Below are positions 16,308-25,756 of a stretch of DNA of 64,000 nucleotides, one piece after another (within the stretch, counting starts at the first letter, position 1; each line of letters begins with the position of its first letter). The stretch lies in NCBI GenBank assembly GCA_903859705.1, contig CAIONQ010000076.1, positions 62,001-126,000 on the forward strand, given 5' to 3'. Made by a program: the position numbers and the translations under genes. The DNA comes from an uncultured Chthonomonas sp. (GTDB lineage: Bacteria > Armatimonadota > Chthonomonadetes > Chthonomonadales > Chthonomonadaceae). The notes below the pieces were generated by a model that saw only the letters and a program-made list of their open reading frames with translations, was not told where the DNA came from and searched no databases.

Positions 16308-18302
16308 TCATTGCCCAAAGAAGTTATAGGTTCTCGTATTAAGCAGCAGGCTGAGCAGTGCCCAGATGCTGCCAAGCACACAATCACCAAGTACCATCCC
16401 AAGGAAGAACGGCACAGCGCGCCGGTAGGCTGTTAACCCGCCGAAACGCATGGTAAGCGCTTTGAGTACCCATGCAATGAGAAGGGGCATCCAACAGATG
16501 CCAATAGCCCAGGAGGAGGAAAGCGCAAACCCCAGCGGATGCAGCGGAAACGCATTAAACTGCAGCCTACAAGCTGCCAACAGCAGTGTTACTGCAAGGC
16601 CAAACCCCATGGCACCTGCCGCCTGTTTATTGGGTGTGGCGTGCAGGCTTCCACCCATCCAGCTTGCCATACGCACCATGGCCTGCTGGGCATGCCCTGT
16701 GCCCTGGTTAAACTTTGCAGCCGCGCCAAGTGAGTATGCCTGATGCTCAAACGCCCAGAAGGTGGCAATTGCCGAGAGTGCCGTTGCCGCAGTTATCGCG
16801 GCAAACATGCGGCGCGGCTCCATGCCCTTCTGCTTCGCCATCTGCAGCCCCTCCAGCCCTACGGGCATGGCGTCGGATCGATGGGCCCGCGTAAGGGCGA
16901 AGCTAAAGGTATAGAAGGCCATATCAGCTGGCTTTAGCACCGCGCTGGAGAATACTCTGGGGATCATGGCATCCGGGCCCATAAAGTGGAAATCGTGTAC
17001 AGGTGCGCCAAGTTCCGCACGAATGCGGGTTACTACAGAGATGCTGGCCAAATATATCAGGAAAAAGGACACACTTACCCACAGCGCAACATGTGCTGCG
17101 CTGCAAAAGCCTATTAACAACAGGAAGCCAATTAGCACTCCGGTTGCAGCCTGGCGCTCTGTAAGCGCTTCTCCGGTATCTTCTGTGCCTACCTCGCGAT
17201 TCTTAAGTGCAGAGAATAAGTTTCTTGCTATGCGTGCATATGTCTTGCGGCCCGTGTATAGATAAAACAAGAACAACCCCATGAGGCTTCCAAAGCCCTG
17301 TTCTGGCTGAAAAGGGAAGTCTGGGGTGGTATCCCAACCCATAGCAGAGGTTAGCACAATTTGCCCGCGCCAGTAGAAGTAGAATATCCAGCAAGAAAAC
17401 AGCAGTTCCAAAGGCAACAAAAACCCCAGCCCGATAACGATGGGATAGAAGGTAATGGGTGCCCAATCCAGTGCCGACCATGGCTTGGTATTAAGCATTG
17501 GTCGGAAGTCTGTAACCCCAACCTGAATTGCCGGCAGTGACGGATACATAAAGCCGATGCCATTCCAAAGGCTTATAGCCGCCGCAATCGCAAAACCTGC
17601 CCACATCACCCGATTGCGATAGAACGAAGTGCGCTCTCGCGATGGATCCGTCATCTCCATGGGCAGCCAGATGATCGGGAAGCTCAGCTTCTCACGGTCC
17701 GCCCATTGCGGCCGTACAAGCACGTTGATGCAGTTGGCAACAAACAGCAGTACAGTAATAAACAAAGTCCAGCAGAAACAGGGTATCAGCCATGGCCGAA
17801 TATACTGCCAGTGGTAAAACGATGTGCTCCCCAGATAGTGCGCCCTAACCGCCTCCGGATCTCTCACTACCAGCCAGGAAGGAAAAGCATCCAGCCAACT
17901 ACCCCAGTGGTTTGCGGCACCAAACCAGGTGCCATGGGGCATTATCTGGCTAAGGATTGCTGCGCCATCCAGGCCAGATATGGCTGTGGATACCGCAAGC
18001 ATGGTGTAAATGGTGAGCTGTTCTGCCTGTGTAAAGCATGATTTGGGCGATACACGGCGCCAAAGAGCATTTATGCCGTTAAGGATAAACAGCAGGAACA
18101 CCACATTGGCGAATAGCGAAATGGTGGAAGGGTAGGGGCCAAACATCACACGTTCCAGGCGAATTACCCAGAACACATTCAATGGGATAAGGGCCAGGCC
18201 AATGCCGATGGCACGTGCAGAAACGGCATGTCTCTGGGAGGAAGAGACAGTGGCTTCGGCAGCCATATCGCCAGGTGATGGTGCTGCCCGGGGTTTCATC
18301 AT
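16308..18302 (-). CDS. Large polytopic membrane protein, DUF6785/DUF6784-like
   Basis: 664 aa from an ATG that overlaps the preceding stop (TGATG); a second ATG follows directly. About 13-14 hydrophobic segments are visible, starting with AIGIGLALIPLNVFWVIRLER and ending GMVLGDCVLGSIWALLSLLL. Between them are conserved-looking polar loops (GLDGAAILSQIMPHGTWF, ADREKLSFPIIWLPMEM, HDFHFMGPDAM). Proteins of this design are common in Armatimonadota and Planctomycetota and are annotated DUF6785/6784; their role is unknown, with transport suspected. Here the gene is translationally coupled to a c-di-AMP receptor, which hints at osmolyte or ion control. Confidence 0.7.
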   Translation of the reverse strand: MMKPRAAPSPGDMAAEATVSSSQRHAVSARAIGIGLALIPLNVFWVIRLERVMFGPYPSTISLFANVVFLLFILNGINALWRRVSPKSCFTQAEQLTIYTMLAVSTAISGLDGAAILSQIMPHGTWFGAANHWGSWLDAFPSWLVVRDPEAVRAHYLGSTSFYHWQYIRPWLIPCFCWTLFITVLLFVANCINVLVRPQWADREKLSFPIIWLPMEMTDPSRERTSFYRNRVMWAGFAIAAAISLWNGIGFMYPSLPAIQVGVTDFRPMLNTKPWSALDWAPITFYPIVIGLGFLLPLELLFSCWIFYFYWRGQIVLTSAMGWDTTPDFPFQPEQGFGSLMGLFLFYLYTGRKTYARIARNLFSALKNREVGTEDTGEALTERQAATGVLIGFLLLIGFCSAAHVALWVSVSFFLIYLASISVVTRIRAELGAPVHDFHFMGPDAMIPRVFSSAVLKPADMAFYTFSFALTRAHRSDAMPVGLEGLQMAKQKGMEPRRMFAAITAATALSAIATFWAFEHQAYSLGAAAKFNQGTGHAQQAMVRMASWMGGSLHATPNKQAAGAMGFGLAVTLLLAACRLQFNAFPLHPLGFALSSSWAIGICWMPLLIAWVLKALTMRFGGLTAYRRAVPFFLGMVLGDCVLGSIWALLSLLLNTRTYNFFGQ

Positions 18303-18631
18303 CAGAAGCGTTCGAAGCGTTCTACATCCATCACAAAGCAAACGGCCCCGCCAACCAGCACTCTCACCGGGCTGGCCATAAAGGTGCCAATAGGAGCGGC
18401 ATCCGGCGGCATTACATTGATAAACTGCTCGCGCGTCTTGCAGCTATCGCTGATTACTTCCATCAGGCGCTCAACTTCTTTTTCTTCAACGCCAATAAGC
18501 AGCGTGATATTGCCTTCTCGCAGAAAACCGCCTGTACTGCCAATTTTTGTGAATTGAAAACCGTTGCGCAACAGCGCCTCTGTTATGCGGTTCTTATCCC
18601 TATCATGAGCAACCGTAACTACCAGTTTCAT
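18302..18631 (-). CDS. Cyclic-di-AMP receptor, DarA/PstA (DUF970) family
   Basis: 109 aa. The start MKLVVTVAHD at 18631 has GGAGGTG about 6 nt upstream, so the longer TTG-initiated frame is rejected. The PII-like fold carries the family signature KIGSTGGFLREGN and LLIGVEEKEVERL. In Firmicutes the homologue PstA/DarA binds c-di-AMP as a trimer, and its gene sits between tmk and holB. Here it follows tmk by 90 nt and is coupled to a large membrane protein, while holB is about 40 kb away. The bound nucleotide is inferred from the family only. Confidence 0.85.
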   Translation of the reverse strand: MKLVVTVAHDRDKNRITEALLRNGFQFTKIGSTGGFLREGNITLLIGVEEKEVERLMEVISDSCKTREQFINVMPPDAAPIGTFMASPVRVLVGGAVCFVMDVERFERF

Positions 18632-18720
18632 GTGCCGCACCTCCAATGATACGCCAACAGACGACTACCTCCAGTGACCGTTTAAAACCAGCAGAGTATT
18701 GCTTAGCCTGCCGGAGCTTC

Positions 18721-19338
18721 CTAAACCCGACTTTCTAGGATTTTGAGAACGCGATTGGCGATGCTAAAGTGGATATCTGCGAAGCTGCCCGAAGCATTCA
18801 GAACGCAGATCCGTCCGCTACTGTTCTCGGCCTCAGTAAGAAATCCCTTCCGCACCGTTTGATGGAATGTAAGAGACTCTGCTTCCATTCGGTTTCGGTC
18901 TGCCTGGCGTGCAAGCCCAATTGCTGGGTCAATGTCCAGCAAAAAGGTTATATCTGGATAGAGTGCCCCCGTGGCAAATTCATTCAAGGCAGCAACGGTA
19001 TCTCTGCCAATACCACGAGCAAAGCCCTGATAGGCAACACTGGAATCTATAAAACGGTCACATATAACTATCTTGCCAGCTGTAAGTGCCGGCAGAATCA
19101 CCGTCTCAACATTTTGAGCTCGTGATGCCAGGAACAGTAGCAGTTCGGTACGCGGTGCAACATCGTTTTCCAGCACAATGTTGCGAATAGCCTCTGCGGC
19201 AGGGTCTCCGCCCGGTTCTCTCGTAACCAGAACACTATGGCCGGCAGCCAGAAGCCACTTACGTAGCATCTCGATCTGTGTGGTTTTGCCGGATCCCTCC
19301 ACACCTTCAAACGTGATAAACAGGCCGGTGGCCACCAT
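18721..19338 (-). CDS. tmk: Thymidylate kinase
   Basis: 205 aa from the ATG at 19338, preceded by GGGATGGAG; an upstream start at 19374 would add 12 unlikely residues. The P-loop is FEGVEGSGKTTQ (residues 10-21), the substrate motif DRFIDSS follows, and a lid-type segment RQADRNRMEAESLTFH is present. It phosphorylates dTMP to dTDP. It lies 48 nt downstream of the R3H ATPase gene and upstream of the c-di-AMP receptor gene, an order partly matching the Bacillus tmk-pstA cluster. It works downstream of ThyX, which is encoded at 49265. Confidence 0.93.
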   Translation of the reverse strand: MVATGLFITFEGVEGSGKTTQIEMLRKWLLAAGHSVLVTREPGGDPAAEAIRNIVLENDVAPRTELLLFLASRAQNVETVILPALTAGKIVICDRFIDSSVAYQGFARGIGRDTVAALNEFATGALYPDITFLLDIDPAIGLARQADRNRMEAESLTFHQTVRKGFLTEAENSSGRICVLNASGSFADIHFSIANRVLKILESRV

Positions 19339-19386
19339 GCAAACTCCATCCCGGGGACAGCTACATGCTGCCATCGGTTATCCAAT

Positions 19387-21300
19387 TCAGGCGGTAATTG
19401 GCAGGATACGTACCCTGCGCTGCGGTTCAACCCCAACACTTTCCGAAACAAGTTGGTAGCGTTCTATTAGCTGGTGCTGCAAGCGGCGGGTGTAAGAGTT
19501 AGCAGGAGCGAGGTCTATCGCATGGTTTGTTGCCTTCACCATCTCTATAGCCTCCTGCGTTTCTACCAGTGCAGTTTCCATCGATGTTTCTTCTGCACCT
19601 TCCGTTGCTGGCAGGCCAAACATCTCTCGTATACAGCCTGCAATCTGTGCGTAGGTGTTGCTCTTAACTGTGTAGATTGGCAGTCTGCGCTGGGTTGCTT
19701 CCCTCATTTTACCGGGCTCACGCTGTGCGGTAGACTTAAGCGCAACCACTACGTCTGCATCGGTTACATCTCGTGCAATGTACGCTGGTAGTTTGCTTTC
19801 AGCAATAGCGCGTTCCATTCGGCTGCGACTAACTCCGTATGGGAAAATCCGAACCGTTTGTTTCTGAGACTTTACCGGTTTCTCCGGCCTCTCCAGCTTT
19901 TCTGCCCGATCGATGGGCTTTTCTGTGGGCTCAGAGCGGGTTGGGGCAGGTTGCACAACGCGCGGTACCAGGCGAGGTGCTGATTCGCGCTCTTCCCGTT
20001 GAAGGCTGCGGCTGAACTCAGCTTTTGGAGCGGGGGCTCTATCCCTGCGCTGGCCGTTAACATGCACAAACGCATCCGGCACTTCCCGAATCCCATGGCT
20101 GGCGTCGGCCTTCTGAAGAACTTCTATTGTGCCTTCTTCGGTACGAACCCGAATTTCCGGGCGGGGTGGAGTGCCGCGCAGCAAACGATCAACTGTGGCG
20201 GGAACGTCCAGGTGAATTGCGAGCTTATCCACTTCGATAATCTCGATAACAACATCAAACGTTGGCGGCGCTTTGCGCTCTAATACGGTTTTCTGAGTGC
20301 CCCTGCGTTTTGCCTCGTCATCCGAGAGTGTTACTGCCTGTATTCCTCCTACCAGATCTGATAGGGTTGGGTTCATCATCAGGTTTTCAAGAGTGTTACC
20401 ATGTGCAGTGCCAACCAGCTGTACGCCACGCTCGGCAATGGTTCTTGCGGCAAACGCCTCTTGCTCGGTGCCGATTTCATCGATAACGATGACTTCTGGC
20501 ATGTGGTTTTCCACCGCTTCAATCATCACGTTATGCTGCAGTATTGGCTCGGTAACCTGCATTCTCCGTGCTCTGCCGATTGCAGGATGTGGGATGTCGC
20601 CATCGCCAGCAATCTCATTACTGGTGTCTACAATTACAACCCGCTTCTTCAGCTGATCCGAAAGAATGCGCGCAACTTCACGCAGTTTGGTTGTTTTGCC
20701 CCTGCCGGGGCGGCCAAGCATCAATATGGATTTGCCGGCCTCAACGATATCCTGAATAATATCGATGGTGCCATACACCGCGCGCCCAATGCGGCAAGTT
20801 AGGCCCACAATCTTACCCTGTCGGTTTCTGATTGCGGAAATGCGGTGCAGAGTGCGCTCTATTCCTGCGCGATTATCTTTTCCAAAAGCACCAACATGGG
20901 CAACCACATAATCTATCTCGTCGGCGGTGATAGGTGTTTCGCTAAGCTCTACCACTCCAGACGTAAACCGTGCTTCCGGGTTGCGGCCGAGGTCCAGCAC
21001 AATTTCGAGAAGTTCTTCCATATCTCCGGAATCCGGCAGTGCAGCCTGAATGCGTTCTGGCAGGGCGCATACCAGCAGTTCCAGGTTGTCGGTTACTTGC
21101 TGTTGAGATACAGCAAGGGGAATTTCGGCAGCGGGCTGGCCAATGGAGTTATCCGTTGGAACAGTGCTGATTGATTCTGTATTGAGGGCAAGCCTTGGTG
21201 TCATAGGTTGGAGTTCGATGTTCTGGCTTTCGGCTGCTACAGCAGCACGGGCTTTTAGGTTTTGTTGCTGATGAAGCGGTGATCCGCCTGTAACTATCAT
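19387..21300 (-). CDS. SpoIIIAA-like/Ycf45 AAA ATPase with C-terminal R3H domain
   Basis: 637 aa. After a loosely conserved N-terminal part, the AAA core has Walker A GRPGRGKT (196-203), [12 protein letters not shown], and Walker [13 protein letters not shown]. It resembles sporulation protein SpoIIIAA and plastid Ycf45. A charged linker rich in Arg/Pro/Glu (about 425-490) leads to a second alpha/beta region ([11 protein letters not shown]). The extreme C-terminus has the R3H signature [11 protein letters not shown] ... [12 protein letters not shown], which binds single-stranded nucleic acid in other proteins. No sporulation genes are nearby, so a general nucleic-acid role is more likely. The operon continues into tmk. 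M33 is an alternative start. Confidence 0.8.
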   Translation of the reverse strand: MIVTGGSPLHQQQNLKARAAVAAESQNIELQPMTPRLALNTESISTVPTDNSIGQPAAEIPLAVSQQQVTDNLELLVCALPERIQAALPDSGDMEELLEIVLDLGRNPEARFTSGVVELSETPITADEIDYVVAHVGAFGKDNRAGIERTLHRISAIRNRQGKIVGLTCRIGRAVYGTIDIIQDIVEAGKSILMLGRPGRGKTTKLREVARILSDQLKKRVVIVDTSNEIAGDGDIPHPAIGRARRMQVTEPILQHNVMIEAVENHMPEVIVIDEIGTEQEAFAARTIAERGVQLVGTAHGNTLENLMMNPTLSDLVGGIQAVTLSDDEAKRRGTQKTVLERKAPPTFDVVIEIIEVDKLAIHLDVPATVDRLLRGTPPRPEIRVRTEEGTIEVLQKADASHGIREVPDAFVHVNGQRRDRAPAPKAEFSRSLQREERESAPRLVPRVVQPAPTRSEPTEKPIDRAEKLERPEKPVKSQKQTVRIFPYGVSRSRMERAIAESKLPAYIARDVTDADVVVALKSTAQREPGKMREATQRRLPIYTVKSNTYAQIAGCIREMFGLPATEGAEETSMETALVETQEAIEMVKATNHAIDLAPANSYTRRLQHQLIERYQLVSESVGVEPQRRVRILPITA

Positions 21301-21444
21301 AGATGATTATGCATGCGCAATGCAAGCACATATAGTGTAGCTTGGTTGGGCCGTCCGGCACATGTAGGGTTATCGGTGAGGAATGGCACAGCAAACCACT
21401 CCTGTTTCGGCCCAGCGCGCTTTATGCTAAATACTGGTTAATAC

Positions 21445-23811
21445 CTATTTTCCCTTAAGTTGCACATGTACCTTGCCCTGGAAGGCACCGGGTAGTGGGA
21501 TGGTAAGGTCGTGCGTGGTAGCATTCCACTGTGCTGCGGCAGATTGCTTACCATTTACTGTTACGGTAGCAGGTTGCGAATTAACACCCTGAAGCTTCAG
21601 CACATAGGAAGCCCACCGAGGCGATGCGTTGCCATGGCTGGGATCAAAGGTTAACTCAACTGAGGAGGCTTTTTGCATGTAATGTACACGGGTTTCGGTG
21701 TATTCACCGCTGCGGTAGCGCAGGGAATCCCCATCGTCATCATAAATGCCCGTATTTGTATGGATGGCCGTAGCGCCACTTCCAACAGAGGCGCGTAGTT
21801 CCAGAGCGAAGCCACGTTGCGCATCCGAGTATTGCATGGCGGGTTGCATGGATATGATGCCACCGGAACGCACAAATAGCGGAAGTCTATCCAGCGGGGC
21901 GGTTACACTTATCTGCTTACCACCGATGTAATGTGCTCCTGTCCACCAGTCTGCCCATTCCCCAGCGGGCAGATACACCTGCCTGGTGTTGCCAGAAAAT
22001 ACGGGCGCAACCAGTATATTCTGTCCGTACATAAACTCATCGTCGATGGAATGCGTATTGCGGTCTTCTGGCCAGTCCATCGCCAATGGCCGTACAATCG
22101 GCAATCCTGAGGTGCTCATCTCGCGAAATGAGGAGTAAAGCTCCGGGATAAGCTGCATCCTGAGATCATCGTATAGCCGGAATATGCGTTCTACTTCCGG
22201 GCCCTTTTCCCAGGGAGTAACGCCATCGGCCCATGCATTGATCATTGCCAGAGGGCTAAAAAACATGGTTTGGAGACGGCGTACAAACTCCTCGGTAGAG
22301 TCTGTTTGCCGCACTTCCGGGCACCATAGCTGGCCGCTAAAACCGGAGTTGCAAGCTGCGCGCACGTAGTCTTTGAAATCGTACCAGTCGCTGTAGATTG
22401 CCGTTGGGTAGGCCTGTCCGCCAGCATAACTACCCCTGCACAGGAAGTAGGCCCGTTTGCCCAGCGATTCAAACATATCGTGAAAGGATCGCTGGTAGAG
22501 GTAACCAAACACGTTGTGCATCTGAGCGCCGCTGAGGCCAGATGGAAATTTCGTATCGTCTGGAAAGAACCAACCGCCAGTGTAATCGGAGCCATCACAC
22601 TCATCCAGCTTGTAGCCATCAACCCCAATATCGATGTGCTCTTTCTTATGCAGACTCTTAAATACGTTGGTGGTTTCTGCCTTTGTAAAATCGGGAACAA
22701 GGCCGCCCCAAACCTCTTTATCGGCAGCCAATCCCTTTTGCTTCAGCTCTGCATAAATTGGCGACGTGGGGTGCACATATGCATGCTCCCACAGGTTGAG
22801 ATGGAAATTTTTGCCACGCATATCACCAACAAAACCTGCAGGATCCGGGAACTGCGCATGGTTCCATACATAGGAGCATGAGTATGCCTGCGTTTGCCAT
22901 GCGGGCTCCAGGCCAATCACATCACAGGCAATATTATTCGCCCGAAACTTTGTTGCTACTTCTGTAGCTTTTTCCGCTTTCCAATCCGATTTCATTCGGT
23001 ACCAGAAGCCAAGCCCCCAGCGCGGCGGCATCTGCATACTGCCAGTTAGCTGAGAATACCTTGCCACTACTTCTCGTAGAGAGGGGCCATACAGAAAGTA
23101 ATAATCCAGATCAGAATCTGGGGTGGAGAAGGATAGCTCGCCAGCAACCGTTTTACCAAAATCGAAATGTGAGTACTCTGTGGTGTTAACAAAAAGCCCG
23201 TAACCGTGGGTGCTCATAAAGAATGGCGTTACGGCGTGGCTGTTGCCAATATCATCTTTTGGATCCGCATTTACCTTAAGATCCTTTGTTTTGCCGCGCT
23301 GAGCAAGGCTGTGAAACTGTAGGCCACCACCAAAAAACTCTTCGCCATCCGCCAGTGTTGCGTGCTGCACCCATCTGGAATTAATGCTCTCAGCTGTAAC
23401 ACCTGCAGAGGCATCATACAGCACCTTGCCATGCCTATCTTTGATAATTAGCGGCGCAGCATTGGCTGAATTGCCAGCGGGCGCAACAATCTGCAGCAGC
23501 GAGCTAGTTAACAGCACTTGAGACGGATTGCCAGTAACTGGTGTTGCGTGGAAACTATCGGAACAGGCCGGTTGCGGGCGCACTATTTGAACGGGCGACA
23601 TCGGTACATTTGCGCCGATCCGACTGATGTGGATGCGCACTATTTCTGGCGATACCAGAGTAAGTGTCAGGCTGGCCTTAGCATTCGGAAGGGGAGTTGA
23701 GTAACTATTTTGTGCCACGGCAGCTGTGCCTCCATGGATGAAAAAAGTTGCTCCGGCGAATAAGGCCGGGGCCATCCTCAAGCACAGCCATCTGTTAACT
23801 ATCCGCTTCAT
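21445..23811 (-). CDS. Secreted glycoside hydrolase family 31 enzyme (alpha-glucosidase/xylosidase-like)
   Basis: 788 aa. AGGAGG lies 5 nt before the ATG. A signal peptide ends near GGTAAVAQN. The N-terminal beta domain is followed by the GH31 barrel: WGLGFWYRMKSDW, DVIGLEPAWQ, the nucleophile region DGYKLDECDGSD, and PTAIYSDWYDF with SGFSGQLWCPEV. A DUF5110-like C-terminal sandwich (VRSGGIISMQPAMQ, YDDDGDSLRYRSGEY) closes it. It cleaves alpha-linked glucosides or xylosides by a retaining mechanism. Exact specificity is not readable. It follows the ABC-F gene by 32 nt, probably on one transcript. Confidence 0.88.
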   Translation of the reverse strand: MKRIVNRWLCLRMAPALFAGATFFIHGGTAAVAQNSYSTPLPNAKASLTLTLVSPEIVRIHISRIGANVPMSPVQIVRPQPACSDSFHATPVTGNPSQVLLTSSLLQIVAPAGNSANAAPLIIKDRHGKVLYDASAGVTAESINSRWVQHATLADGEEFFGGGLQFHSLAQRGKTKDLKVNADPKDDIGNSHAVTPFFMSTHGYGLFVNTTEYSHFDFGKTVAGELSFSTPDSDLDYYFLYGPSLREVVARYSQLTGSMQMPPRWGLGFWYRMKSDWKAEKATEVATKFRANNIACDVIGLEPAWQTQAYSCSYVWNHAQFPDPAGFVGDMRGKNFHLNLWEHAYVHPTSPIYAELKQKGLAADKEVWGGLVPDFTKAETTNVFKSLHKKEHIDIGVDGYKLDECDGSDYTGGWFFPDDTKFPSGLSGAQMHNVFGYLYQRSFHDMFESLGKRAYFLCRGSYAGGQAYPTAIYSDWYDFKDYVRAACNSGFSGQLWCPEVRQTDSTEEFVRRLQTMFFSPLAMINAWADGVTPWEKGPEVERIFRLYDDLRMQLIPELYSSFREMSTSGLPIVRPLAMDWPEDRNTHSIDDEFMYGQNILVAPVFSGNTRQVYLPAGEWADWWTGAHYIGGKQISVTAPLDRLPLFVRSGGIISMQPAMQYSDAQRGFALELRASVGSGATAIHTNTGIYDDDGDSLRYRSGEYTETRVHYMQKASSVELTFDPSHGNASPRWASYVLKLQGVNSQPATVTVNGKQSAAAQWNATTHDLTIPLPGAFQGKVHVQLKGK

Positions 23812-23843
23812 CACAACCTCCTGGCAGGCAGCTAAACCCTTAC

Positions 23844-25646
23844 TTATCTTCTGCTCTCAAGCTCTTCCCAGCGCGCATACAGATCAGTAACTTTCTGCTG
23901 TGCATCGTGAAGATCGCGCCATGTTTTATCCATCAGAACATGATCTGATACAACATCAGAATCGGCCATTCTCGCCTGTATAGCAAGCACTTTCTCTTCT
24001 GCAGTAGTAATCACACCTTCAAGGCCCGCAAGCTCACGCTGTTCTGCTGTGGAGAGTTTGCGTGTGGCGGAAGGGCGAGGGGCAGTTGCGGCCTGTTTCG
24101 CAGCCTCTTTAGTTGGCTCGATATTCGCCCGATGCGTGCGTTCCCATTGAGAGTAATCGGCATAAATGGCTGTAATCCCTGTGCCGGTACCATCCAATGC
24201 CAGCAACTCGGTGGAAACATTATCCAGCATGTAGCGGTCGTGTGTTACGAGGATAATCGCCCCGGGGAAGTCCGTTAAAGTATCCTCTAACACCTCAAGC
24301 GTTGGGATATCCAGATCGTTAGTAGGTTCATCGAGTATGAGTATATCGGCTTCCTGAAGCATCAGGTTTGCCATCATTACTCTGGCTTGCTCTCCACCAG
24401 ATAGCGCTCCAACAGGCATCTCCAGCTGTTCTGGCCGGAACAGAAAACGCCGCGCCCAGGCAGAAACGTGCATCGTTGACCCGCGGAAAGTTACATTGTC
24501 ACTCTCTGGTGCCAGAGACTTTCGCAGTGAGAGATCACTACTGAGAGGAGCCCTGTGCTGATCGAAGTACACAACTCGCAGGCCATCCGCCATAAATACG
24601 GTGCCGCTCTCTGGTTCCAGTTTGCCGGTAAGTACCCTGATAAGCGTTGACTTGCCGCTGCCATTTGGCCCCAGAAGCCCCAGTCGAGTGCCGGGCATAA
24701 GCGTTACATTCAGTCCAGAGAAGAGGGTTCTGCCACCAATAGAGTAGCTTACGCCCTTTGCTTTCAGCAACTCCTTCGTTTTTCGGTTGGATGCGGTAAA
24801 GTCCAGATCTGCAGATCTATCCTGGTTGTTACGATACTTAACTTCGGAGAGCTCATCTATAAGTTTGTGTGCAGCGTCAATACGATACTGTGCCTTTGTT
24901 GTGCGCGCCTGTGGTCCGCGGCGTAGCCACTCTACCTCGCGTTTAACCTGGCCTTCCAGGGCATGCTGCAGATGGGCCTGCGCCTGCATAAACTCATCTT
25001 TCCTAACTAAGAAGTTTGAGTAAGTACCCTCAAAGCTAAGGTAACCTTCGGGATAAGCGCGGTTCATCTCCACAACACGGTTGGTTACATTCTCCAGAAA
25101 GTACCTGTCGTGGCTGATAACCACAAATGCAAAGGGAGCAGCAACCAGGTAGGCTTCAAGCCAGAGTATGCCTTCCAGATCCAGGTGGTTGGTAGGTTCA
25201 TCCAGCAGCACCACGTCGGGCTCTTGCATAATGGCGCGAGCAATCGATAGCCGCTTTCGCCATCCACCAGAGAGTGTATCTACGCGCACAGAGAGATCCG
25301 TAAACCCAACCTGTGCTGCAACACGCATTACGCGTGCAGAAACTTCATAATCTTCCAGTGGGCGGTTTGCAATGGGCTCAACCAGCGCCTCTTGCACCGT
25401 AAGTGTCCAGGGCAGGTCATCACTCTGAGCCACATTGGCCACTATCAGATCACGCCTGCGGGAAACTTCGCCAGTATCGGCCCGTTCGCCGCCCGCCATA
25501 ATGCGCAGCAATGTGGTTTTGCCGCTACCGTTTGGCCCGATTAGGCCAAGGCGCTCGCCGGTTGAAACCCCGAGTGTGATGTTGGTAAACAGTGGTCGCG
25601 CGCCAAAACTCTTTGAAACGCCGCGACAGGTGAGCAATATTGCCAT
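23844..25646 (-). CDS. ABC-F family ATPase, Uup-like
   Basis: 600 aa. Two ABC cassettes without membrane segments: Walker A GPNGSGKT (37-44) with LSGGWRKR and DEPTNHLDL in the first, and a second GPNGSGKS with LSGGEQARV and DEPTNDLDI. They are joined by the ABC-F linker (about residues 220-300, RGPQARTTKAQYR). The C-terminus carries a coiled-coil extension (ELAGLEGVITTAEEKVLAIQ ... WEELESRR), as in Uup, which binds DNA or ribosomes. These proteins act on the ribosome E site or in DNA transactions and are not transporters. Confidence 0.9.
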   Translation of the reverse strand: MAILLTCRGVSKSFGARPLFTNITLGVSTGERLGLIGPNGSGKTTLLRIMAGGERADTGEVSRRRDLIVANVAQSDDLPWTLTVQEALVEPIANRPLEDYEVSARVMRVAAQVGFTDLSVRVDTLSGGWRKRLSIARAIMQEPDVVLLDEPTNHLDLEGILWLEAYLVAAPFAFVVISHDRYFLENVTNRVVEMNRAYPEGYLSFEGTYSNFLVRKDEFMQAQAHLQHALEGQVKREVEWLRRGPQARTTKAQYRIDAAHKLIDELSEVKYRNNQDRSADLDFTASNRKTKELLKAKGVSYSIGGRTLFSGLNVTLMPGTRLGLLGPNGSGKSTLIRVLTGKLEPESGTVFMADGLRVVYFDQHRAPLSSDLSLRKSLAPESDNVTFRGSTMHVSAWARRFLFRPEQLEMPVGALSGGEQARVMMANLMLQEADILILDEPTNDLDIPTLEVLEDTLTDFPGAIILVTHDRYMLDNVSTELLALDGTGTGITAIYADYSQWERTHRANIEPTKEAAKQAATAPRPSATRKLSTAEQRELAGLEGVITTAEEKVLAIQARMADSDVVSDHVLMDKTWRDLHDAQQKVTDLYARWEELESRR

Positions 25647-25756
25647 GCGAAAGTTGATCCGTTAAAAAAGAAAGTTACTCTGTTGAGATAGCCACAACAG
25701 TGTACCCGCATCCACGAATCTGGCAGAGGGCTACATTATTAAGCCCGGCCGGCGTT

